From Streptomyces flavofungini (GTDB lineage Bacteria; Actinomycetota; Actinomycetes; Streptomycetales; Streptomycetaceae), in NCBI RefSeq assembly GCF_014650815.1, contig NZ_BMVR01000014.1, positions 1-64,000 on the forward strand: DNA of 64,000 nt, read 5' to 3'. Each line of letters opens with the position of its first letter. Within the stretch, counting starts at the first letter, position 1. The position numbers and the translations under genes were made by a program. Shown here in pieces: positions 57,601-64,000 of this stretch. The notes under the pieces are model-generated. The model did not search any database. It saw nothing but the letters and a program-made list of their open reading frames with translations, and was not told the DNA's origin.

Positions 57601-60600
57601 GTCGACCGGTATGGACTCGAAGACGAGCATCGTGTCGAAGAGGGTGCCGAGTCCGGTCCCCTTCTGGATGTCGCTGAGGCCGTGGTGATGGTGGTCCAGG
57701 AGGACGGCCTGGCGCTCCTGGAGCGCGGTGAGGACCTGCGCGAGCGTGTCCTGGGGCGCGTACCGCACCCGTACGGGAAGGCCGTTGACGAACAGGCCGA
57801 CCATCTCGCCGACGCCCGCCACCTGCGGCGGCCGCCCGGAGACGGTGGTGCCGAACAGCACGTCCTGGCGTCCGGTGAGCTGCCCGAGGAGCAGTCCCCA
57901 GGCGCCCTGCAGGAGCGTGTTGAGGGTGAGGCCGAGGTCGGCCGCCCGGTCCTGGAGCGCGCGCAACGTGCGGGGCGGCACGCGCAGTTCCACGTGGCCG
58001 GGGTCGCTCCGCTCGACGGCGGTGGCCGGGGCGGGCCCGGCCAGGAGTGTCGGCTCGGTGATCCCGTCGAGTTCACGGGCCCAGGCGCGCGCGGCCGCCG
58101 CCTGGTCCTGCCCCGCCAGCCAGCCGAGGAAGTCCCGGTACGGGCGGACGGCCGGCAGCCCCGAGGCGTCGCCGTCGGCCGCGTACAGGTGCAGCAGGTC
58201 CGACACGAGCAGCGGCATGGACCAGCCGTCGAACAGGACGTGATGGGCGGAGAGCAGCAACTCGGCGCGCTCCGGGCCGGTTCGGGCCAGCGTCATCCGC
58301 AGCAGCGGCGGCTTCGCCGGGTCGAAGGGGACGGCACGGTCCGCGGCGATGAGACCTTCGACGGCCGTCTCAAGGTCGGCGGCACCGAGGTCGCGCAGGT
58401 CCACGACGCGCCAGGGCAGCGGCACGCCGTCGACGACGAGTTGGACCTGCTCGCCCGCCGCGCCGGTCGTGAAGGCGGTGCGCAGGGCGGCGTGCCGGTC
58501 AAGCAGCGCCTGGGCCGCCGTCCGCATCCGCTCGGCGTCGACGGCACCGCCGAGCCGCAGCACGAAGTGCACGTGGTAGGCGTCGTAGGAGACGTCGGCG
58601 AGGCTGCTCTCGAAGAGCAGCCCGGACTGCGCCGCCGTCACGGGCCAGACGTCGACGAGGCCGGGGTACGTCCGCTGCCACAGCTCGCGGTCGCCCGGCG
58701 CCACCGCGACCAGTGGCCGGTCGGCACGCTCGGGTCCAGGAGCAACGGTCCCGGCCGCTCCGGTCCCGGCCGTCTCGGTCGCGATCGCCGCGAGGTGGGC
58801 GACGGTGCGGTGCTCGAAGACCTGCCGGGTCGTCAGGGCGATCCCCTGGGTGCGGGCTCGCGAGACGACCTGGACGGAGCGGATGCTGTCGCCGCCGATG
58901 GCGAAGAAGTCGTCGTCCACGCCGACGCGTTCGAGGCCGAGGACGGCCGCGAAGGCGGCGGCCAGGAGCCGTTCGGTCGCGGTGCCGGGCTCGCGGTAGG
59001 CGGTGCCTTCAGCGCTGTCCGGCCGGGGCAGGGCGGCCTTGTCGAGCTTGCCGTTGGGGGTCAGGGGCAGCACGTCGAGGAGGACGAACGCGGTGGGCAC
59101 CATGAACTCGGGCAGCCGCGCGGCGGCGTACCGGCGCAGCTCCTTGACCCGCACCCCGCCGGCGGCGGGCACCACGTAGCCGACGAGCTGCGCGGTGCCC
59201 CGGTTCGCGCGCACCACGACGACGGCGCGGGCGACGCCGGGATGCCGGGTGAGGACGGCCTCGATCTCGGCGGGCTCGATGCGCAGACCGCGGACCTTGA
59301 TCTGGTCGTCGCCCCGGCCCAGGTACTCCAACTGGCCGTCGGGCAGGCGGCGTACGAGGTCACCGGTGCGGTACATGCGGGCGCCGGGCGGGCCGTACGG
59401 GTCGGCGACGAACCGTTCGGCGGTGAGGGCGGGGCGGTTGCGGTAGCCGCGCGCCAGGCTGGGCCCGGCCACATACAGCTCGCCCGGGGTGCCCTGGGGG
59501 GCGGGGGCGAGGCGCTCGTCGAGGACGCGGACCCGGACGTCGAGGCCCGCCGTGCCGATGGGGGCGGTGCCGGTCGTCAGCGGGTCACTGAGCGTGGCGC
59601 AGACGGTGGTCTCGGTCGGGCCGTAGGCGTTGACGAAGCAGCGGCCAGGCGCCCATGCGGCTACGAGGTCCGGCGGGCAGGCCTCGCCCGCGACGGTCAG
59701 CGCCCGCAGCGAGGTCAGGGTCTTCGGGGCCGCCTCCGGGAGGGTGGCGACGACGCTCGGCGGCAGCGTCGCGTGCGACACGTTCCGCTCCGCGAGCGTC
59801 TGGAACAGCTCGTCCCCCACGAGGCGCCGCTGGCGCGGCACGATCAGGGCGGCCCCGGTGGTGAGGGCCTGCACCAGCTCGACGAACGCGGCGTCGAAGC
59901 TCGGCGACGCCACCTGCAGGATGCGCGAGCCGGGCGTGATCGCGAGCCGCTCGCGCTTCGTGGCGCTCAGCGCGGCCAGACCGGCGTGGGTGACGGTCAC
60001 GCCCTTGGGGCGGCCCGTCGAGCCGGACGTGTAGATCACGTACGCCGGGTGGGCCAGCGCGACCGGGACCTTCGGCTCGGTGTCCGGGACCCGTCCCCAG
60101 GCCGCCCGGGTCTCCTCGCCGTCGACGGCGATCACGTCCACGGGGAGTCCCCGCGGCAGTTCCGCGAGGCAGTCCGCGGTGGTCAGGATCGCCGCCGGGG
60201 CCGCGTCCTCGACCATGTACGCGATCCGGTCCGCCGGATACTCCAGGTCGACCGGAAGGTAGCCGGCCCCCGCCTTCAGCACGCCCAGGGCCACGGCGAC
60301 CTGGTCCGCGCAGCGCGGCATCGCCACGCCCACCAGGCTCTCGGCGCCGACGCCCCGGCCGAGCAGCCAGTGCGCGATCCGGTTGGCCCGCGCGTCCAGT
60401 TCCGCGTACGACCAGACCGCTTCGTCGGACTCCACGGCGAGGGCGTCCGGGTCCTGGCGCACCCGGGCCGCGAACAGCTCCGGGAACGTGGCCTGTGCGA
60501 CCTGGAGCGGGGTCTGCTCCCGTTCGGCGGCGAGGAGTTCGCCGCGTTCCTGGCCGGTGAGCAGGTCGGCGTAGCTGATGCGGTGCGAGGGGTGGGTGAC

Positions 60601-63600
60601 GGCGGTGGTGAGGAGCCGTTCCCAGCGGGCGATCAGGGTCTCGACGGTGGCCCCGTCGAACAGTTCGGTGGAGTACTCCACGCCGATCTGGATGCCCGCG
60701 GGCCGCCGGTCCTCGAAGGTCTCGTTGAGGCTGAAGAGCAGGTCGTAGCGGGCCGTGCCGGTGCTCGCGTACGCGACGCCGACGCGGAGGCCGGGCAGTT
60801 CGAAGCGGCCTTCCTCGTTGTTCTGGAGGACCAACGCGATCTGGAACAGCGGGTGGTGGGAGGTGGACCGCTCCGGGTTGAGCTTCTCCACCAGGGCCTC
60901 GAAGGGGACGTCCTGGTGGGTGTAGGCGGCGAGGCTCGACGTGCGGACCTGGGTGAGCAGTTCGGCGAAGGTGGGGTCGCCGGAGGTGTCGGTGCGCAGC
61001 ACGAGGGTGTTCACGAACAGGCCGACGAGGTCTTGCAGGTTCTCGTCGGTGCGGCCCGCGATGCCGCTGCCGATGGCGATGTCCTCTCCCACGCCCAGGC
61101 GGGTCAGCAGGGCGGCCATGGTGGCCTGCAGCACCATGAACGGCGTCGCGTCGGCGGAGCGCGCCAACTCGACGACGCCCCGGTGGAGTTCGGGCCCGAA
61201 GGAGGCGGTGAGCAGCTCGCCGGTGTAGGTGAGGGCGGCCGGGCGTGGCCGGTCGCCGGGGAGGGTCGTCGTCTCGGGCAGCCCGGCGAGCTGGTCCGCC
61301 CAGTAGGCGTTCTGCTCGCTGAACAGGCTGTCGGGGTCGCCGGGTTCGCCGAGCAGCTCGCGCTGCCACAGCGCGTAGTCCGCGTAACTCACCGGCAGTG
61401 GTTGCCAGTCGGGCGTGCCGCCCCCGGTGCGGGCCGTGTAGGCCGTGGCCAGGTCACGGGCCAGCGGGGCCACGGACCAGCCGTCCCCGGCGATGTGGTG
61501 GATCACCAGGGCCAGGACGTGGGCGTCGTCGCCCGTGCGGAACAGGTTCGGGCACACGGGGACGTCGGCCGTCAGGTCGAAGACGTGGCGGGCGCTGACG
61601 GCGACGGCACGGTCGAGTTCGTCCGCGCCGGGCACCGCCCGCACCGTCAGCGGCGGCCGCGCCTCCTGCGGCGCGAGCACGTGCTGGTACGGCCTGCCGT
61701 CCTCGCCCTCGGGGAACACGGTGCGCAGGGTCTCGTGCCGGGCGATCACGTCGTGCAGCGCCGACTCCAGTGCCTGGACGTCCAGTTCACCGTCCAGGCG
61801 GAGGACGAACGCCATGTTGTACGTGGGCGAGGGGCCCTCGAACTGGTGGAGGAACCAGAGGCGTTGCTGGGCGAAGGAGAGCGGCGGGCGCTCGGGGCGG
61901 GCGTCGCGGCGGGTCAGCGGGGCCCGGGTGCGCGCGCCGTCCGCCAGGTGCGGGACGAGCGCGGCGACGCTGGGGTGCGCGAAGAACACCCGCAGCTCCA
62001 CCTCCGCGCCGAGGGCGGTACGGATGCGGCTGATCAGCTTCGTGGCGAGCAGCGAGTGGCCGCCGAGGGCGAAGAAGTCGTCGTCGATGCCGACGCGTTC
62101 GACGTCGAGAATGTCGGCGAACAGGTCGCACAGCAGCTCCTCTTGGAGCGTGCGGGGCTCGCGGCTGCCCGCCTGCGGGGCGAAGTCCGGCGCGGGCAGG
62201 GCCCGCCGGTCCAGCTTGCCGTTGGCGCTCAGCGGCACGGCGGCGATCGCCACCACGGCGGCGGGCACCAGGTGCGCGGGCAGGCGCTCTTGGAGGTAGC
62301 CGCGCAGCGAGCCGACCAGCACACCGATCTGCGTCGCCGCGGCCGGGTCGCTGGCCAGCAGCTTGTCCCCCCGCCCGGAGGGCAGGTACACGCCGGTCAG
62401 GGCGCGGGCGGTCACGGGGGCGTCGGTGAGGATCAGCGCCTCGAACCGGTCACCCGCGTCCGCCCAGGTCGACAGGGCGCTCCAGCCGAGCGCCGCGGCC
62501 CAGTCCCGCACCTGTTCCGGATCCAGCGCCGGCTGCCCGGCCGGGGCCTCCATCAGTTCGGCGTCGACGGCCAGGGCGACCTCGCCGCCGACGCGGGCGT
62601 TGGGGATCCCGGTCACGCGCAGCGCGTGCCCGTCCTGGGCGCGTACGAGGTCTTCCAGGCCCCGCAGGCCGGTGACCTGGTGGCCCCAGGTCACGGTCGG
62701 GGCGTCGCTGACGTCCTCGACGGGGGTGCCGGGCTTGTGCAGGACGACCTCGTACCGGTGGCGGGTGAGTTCGTTGTGCGCGGCGCCGGTCTTCAGGCGG
62801 ATGTCGACGCCCGCGGCGCGGTGGCGGGCGGCCCACTGGTGGAACCACTCCGGGTCGAGGACCAGTTCGGGCTCGGTGAGCATGGCCCGCGCGATGGCGG
62901 CCCGCGCCGCCGACGGCGCGATGGCCTGGTGCTTGGCGTGCTGGGCGTGGTGCACCCCGGAGGCGAACAGGTGCAGCGACCCGGCGTTGCGCACGTCGCC
63001 CACCAGGATCCGCCCGCCCGGCTTGAGCAGGGTGAAGGCCTGGGCGAGGACCCGGTCCAGATAGGCGGTGTGCGGAAAGTACTGGATCACGGAGTTCAGG
63101 ACCACCATGTCGAAGTGGCCCACCGGCAGCCCGCTCACGTCGTCCGCGTGCTGGTGGCGCAGCGTGACCTTGTCCGCGAACCCGGCGTCGGCCACCTCCC
63201 GCGTCAGCCGCCCGATCACCTGCGAGGACAGGTCGGTCGCCCAGTACTCCTCGACATGGGGCAGGACGTGCGCCATCAGCAGCCCCGCGCCCACGCCCAG
63301 TTCGAGCACCCGGTCCGGCCGCCAGCAGGTGATCTGCCGCACCGCGGCGTCCCGCCAGTCGCGTATCTCGTCCAGGTCGATCGGCTCACCGGTGTAGCTG
63401 GAGTTCCAGCCGGTGAAGTCCTCGCCCCACTGCGTGGTGGGCGCCGAGTAGACGTCGTCGTAGATCTGCTCCCACTCGTCGACCTGCCGCTCGGACTCCG
63501 CCACCTGCTGTGCGCCGTCCAGGTCCGGCACGACGTACGCCACCAGGCGCTTGTCGTCGTCCGCCGCGTGGACCGTGACGACCGCCCGCGCCACGGACGG

Positions 63601-64000
63601 GTGGTCGGCGAGGACCGCCTCGATCTCGCCGGGTTCGATGCGCATGCCGTGGATCTTGACCTGGTCGTCGGCGCGGCCGAGGTACGTCAACTGGCCGTCG
63701 GGGAGCCGGCGTACGAGGTCGCCGGTGCGGTACATGCGGGCGCCGGGCGGCCCGTAGGGGTCGGCGACGAAGCGTGCGGCGGTCAGGCCGGTGCGGTCGT
63801 GGTAGCCGCGGGCCAGGGAGGGGCCCGTGACGTAGGCCTCGCCGGGGGCGCCGGGCGGCACCGGGGCGAGCCGGCCGTCGAGTACGCGGACCCGGGCGTC
63901 GGCCACGGCGGTGCCGATGGGGGCCGCCGCGCCCGTGAGGGGCGTGCTCATGGTGGCGCAGACGGTGGTCTCGGTCGGGCCGTAGGCGTTGACGAACCGC
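54670..64000 (-). CDS. Nonribosomal peptide synthetase, 5' end beyond the window: (A with internal MT)-T-C-A-T-C-A-T-TE
   Basis: At least 3110 codons; the start lies beyond the right edge. From N- to C-terminus: A1 from the NAYGPTETTVCAT region (about 63950), interrupted after its A8 motif by a methyltransferase (about 63480-62480; VLELGVGAGLLMAHVLPHVE, then VVLNSVIQYFPHTAYLDRVL), then A10; T1 (FALGGHSLLATKL, about 62050); C1 (IHHIAGDGWS); A2 (YTSGSTGRPKG, pocket D-A-V-T-T-A-A-V-C, aromatic-like); T2 (GGDSIRSV); C2 (AHHVLFDGWS); A3 (FDVSVFEIL, GQTE variant); T3 (GGTSISAIKL); TE (VVVGLSFGGLVAHE). Interrupted A domains of this kind usually N-methylate the bound amino acid. The product is probably a peptide of three or more residues. 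It is convergent with the hybrid gene. Confidence 0.93.
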   Translation of the reverse strand, partial: RFVNAYGPTETTVCATMSTPLTGAAAPIGTAVADARVRVLDGRLAPVPPGAPGEAYVTGPSLARGYHDRTGLTAARFVADPYGPPGARMYRTGDLVRRLPDGQLTYLGRADDQVKIHGMRIEPGEIEAVLADHPSVARAVVTVHAADDDKRLVAYVVPDLDGAQQVAESERQVDEWEQIYDDVYSAPTTQWGEDFTGWNSSYTGEPIDLDEIRDWRDAAVRQITCWRPDRVLELGVGAGLLMAHVLPHVEEYWATDLSSQVIGRLTREVADAGFADKVTLRHQHADDVSGLPVGHFDMVVLNSVIQYFPHTAYLDRVLAQAFTLLKPGGRILVGDVRNAGSLHLFASGVHHAQHAKHQAIAPSAARAAIARAMLTEPELVLDPEWFHQWAARHRAAGVDIRLKTGAAHNELTRHRYEVVLHKPGTPVEDVSDAPTVTWGHQVTGLRGLEDLVRAQDGHALRVTGIPNARVGGEVALAVDAELMEAPAGQPALDPEQVRDWAAALGWSALSTWADAGDRFEALILTDAPVTARALTGVYLPSGRGDKLLASDPAAATQIGVLVGSLRGYLQERLPAHLVPAAVVAIAAVPLSANGKLDRRALPAPDFAPQAGSREPRTLQEELLCDLFADILDVERVGIDDDFFALGGHSLLATKLISRIRTALGAEVELRVFFAHPSVAALVPHLADGARTRAPLTRRDARPERPPLSFAQQRLWFLHQFEGPSPTYNMAFVLRLDGELDVQALESALHDVIARHETLRTVFPEGEDGRPYQHVLAPQEARPPLTVRAVPGADELDRAVAVSARHVFDLTADVPVCPNLFRTGDDAHVLALVIHHIAGDGWSVAPLARDLATAYTARTGGGTPDWQPLPVSYADYALWQRELLGEPGDPDSLFSEQNAYWADQLAGLPETTTLPGDRPRPAALTYTGELLTASFGPELHRGVVELARSADATPFMVLQATMAALLTRLGVGEDIAIGSGIAGRTDENLQDLVGLFVNTLVLRTDTSGDPTFAELLTQVRTSSLAAYTHQDVPFEALVEKLNPERSTSHHPLFQIALVLQNNEEGRFELPGLRVGVAYASTGTARYDLLFSLNETFEDRRPAGIQIGVEYSTELFDGATVETLIARWERLLTTAVTHPSHRISYADLLTGQERGELLAAEREQTPLQVAQATFPELFAARVRQDPDALAVESDEAVWSYAELDARANRIAHWLLGRGVGAESLVGVAMPRCADQVAVALGVLKAGAGYLPVDLEYPADRIAYMVEDAAPAAILTTADCLAELPRGLPVDVIAVDGEETRAAWGRVPDTEPKVPVALAHPAYVIYTSGSTGRPKGVTVTHAGLAALSATKRERLAITPGSRILQVASPSFDAAFVELVQALTTGAALIVPRQRRLVGDELFQTLAERNVSHATLPPSVVATLPEAAPKTLTSLRALTVAGEACPPDLVAAWAPGRCFVNAYGPTETTVCATLSDPLTTGTAPIGTAGLDVRVRVLDERLAPAPQGTPGELYVAGPSLARGYRNRPALTAERFVADPYGPPGARMYRTGDLVRRLPDGQLEYLGRGDDQIKVRGLRIEPAEIEAVLTRHPGVARAVVVVRANRGTAQLVGYVVPAAGGVRVKELRRYAAARLPEFMVPTAFVLLDVLPLTPNGKLDKAALPRPDSAEGTAYREPGTATERLLAAAFAAVLGLERVGVDDDFFAIGGDSIRSVQVVSRARTQGIALTTRQVFEHRTVAHLAAIATETAGTGAAGTVAPGPERADRPLVAVAPGDRELWQRTYPGLVDVWPVTAAQSGLLFESSLADVSYDAYHVHFVLRLGGAVDAERMRTAAQALLDRHAALRTAFTTGAAGEQVQLVVDGVPLPWRVVDLRDLGAADLETAVEGLIAADRAVPFDPAKPPLLRMTLARTGPERAELLLSAHHVLFDGWSMPLLVSDLLHLYAADGDASGLPAVRPYRDFLGWLAGQDQAAAARAWARELDGITEPTLLAGPAPATAVERSDPGHVELRVPPRTLRALQDRAADLGLTLNTLLQGAWGLLLGQLTGRQDVLFGTTVSGRPPQVAGVGEMVGLFVNGLPVRVRYAPQDTLAQVLTALQERQAVLLDHHHHGLSDIQKGTGLGTLFDTMLVFESIPVDRPRLASALAAAGVNVTGTRAISGTHYPLTVIAEPDLRMDFQYRDGTFDRAAVEAIAARLARVLDQIAADPDTPLARLDLLLDAERELLLDRANGTAVDVPDRTVPRLVAERAAQCPQATAVTGGDVSLTYAELGARTRRLARELVARGAGPETVVGLALPRSTDLVVGMLAVLEAGAAYLPIDPAYPSARLAHILADGRCTLVLTSTATAHVLPAVDDVPHLCVEDVDFAAPGPDVAAAVTRPDNAAYVMYTSGSTGTPKGVTLTHRALVNGALRLADATGVTADTRTLAATSVNFDVSVFEILTTLAAGGTVEVVRDVLTVGERGGWSGGLISAVPSVLAELLDQLDDGALRADSVVLAGEALPAALVQRVRRAVPGARVVNAYGQTESFYATTFTAAGRVAEEGLAGDGPAAGRRTGESRADERLTSPADERLTGEAAADECPADTGATPIGTPLGNMRAHVLSPALTPLPPGAIGELYVAGQVARGYHGRAALTAERFVADPYGPPGARMYRTGDLARWTPDGQLVYAGRADDQTKIRGIRVEPAEIEAALIQHPGVAQAAVVVSAEHGAPQLLACVVPVDPAVGGPSDGQVRAFLGERLPTYLVPSLFLTLDRLPLAPNGKLDRAALVERANAEGPVQVNRANPRDHAEWALYQLWRRLLLTADIGIRDSFFDVGGTSISAIKLSHAIREELGEEVSVRDVLLHPTIEEQAERLRGGASGAPPSDLISFRAGDGHARVLCVHPAGGTAFCYLSLAKELPDTVGVYGIQSPGLHPGESFLPTVEEMAEAYEKLAEPLLDGAPLVVVGLSFGGLVAHELGRRLAAAGHTRLSVVLLDAPGTEDAAARAAVGPVGMADFRDKLVKFNGMYPGIEDDQIERYFDVYNNNRGAIATYAPPPTPARTVFVQAVEEEAPEAYRKEVREFWGRRAGGGYLVEPLPCDHWEMLESDEVRRVAALVRSELGLARGDEGGDGE
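56293..56335. repeat. 24-bp-period repeat in the third A domain of the minus-strand NRPS
   Basis: GGTGAGGCGTTCGTCTGCA (56293-56311) and GGTGAGGCGTTCATCTGCA (56317-56335) encode an ADERLT repeat in an acidic insertion of about 35 residues between the A5 and A6 regions. It is a further in-frame repeat within a megasynthase. Confidence 0.85.

Noticed and set aside
58500..59000. Possible epimerization domain after the second T domain of the minus-strand NRPS
   Set aside because: The GGDSI-type carrier hints at one, but the following domain has HHVLFDGWS and leads into an A domain, so it is a condensation domain.

Overview
This window is GC-rich actinobacterial DNA, almost certainly from a Streptomyces chromosome. 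The reasons are strong third-position G/C bias, frequent GTG starts, stop/start overlaps of the ATGA and GTGA type, and typical Streptomyces families: an AfsR/SARP regulator, a LAL-type LuxR regulator, ECF sigma factors, DUF2252, a membrane-bound XRE protein, and NRPS/PKS megasynthases.

Layout. (1) 0-10.3 kb is a mixed housekeeping and stress region: a Tat-exported amidase, a GAF-domain regulator beside an aldehyde dehydrogenase, an FKBP isomerase, a decayed stretch holding a frameshifted copy of an aldehyde dehydrogenase 3' end, a divergent ECF41-like sigma factor and carboxymuconolactone decarboxylase (COE) pair, and an MFS exporter. (2) 10.3-29.7 kb looks like one stress or dormancy island: a SulP transporter, two small four-helix membrane proteins, a lipid kinase, two glycoside hydrolases, membrane proteins, DUF6325/DUF1269 proteins, two LuxR-type regulators, a SHOCT protein, DUF2252, and a YihY-RDD-repeat protein operon. 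Copies of one inverted repeat, TCACCC-N5-GGGTGA, lie upstream of these genes and were seen nowhere else in the window. Several sit 56-60 nt before the start codon. This is the best candidate here for an undescribed regulon. (3) 29.9-44.1 kb holds an AfsR-like regulator, a secreted HEXXH protein, a divergent MFS/TetR pair with two matching operators, two fused pseudogene fragments (esterase and LuxR), an XRE membrane protein, an NmrA-like oxidoreductase, and a divergent beta-propeller/LysR pair. (4) 44.6-64 kb is a natural-product locus with two convergent megasynthases. The plus-strand enzyme is A-T-C-A-T-KS-KR-T-TE with no acyltransferase. Its second adenylation domain has a proline-type pocket, so it should make an X-Pro dipeptide extended by one reduced C2 unit, the logic of detoxin/rimosamide-type or dolaproine-type compounds. 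The minus-strand NRPS runs off the right edge and carries a methyltransferase inside its first visible adenylation domain, followed by T-C-A-T-C-A-T-TE.

How the parts work together. In the island the regulators, membrane proteins and carbohydrate/lipid enzymes share an operator, which suggests one coordinated response; the binding protein is not identified. In the biosynthetic locus the malonyl loader and the 5' end of the second NRPS must lie outside this window or elsewhere in the genome. Domain boundaries, substrate codes and operator calls were read by eye, without database searches.
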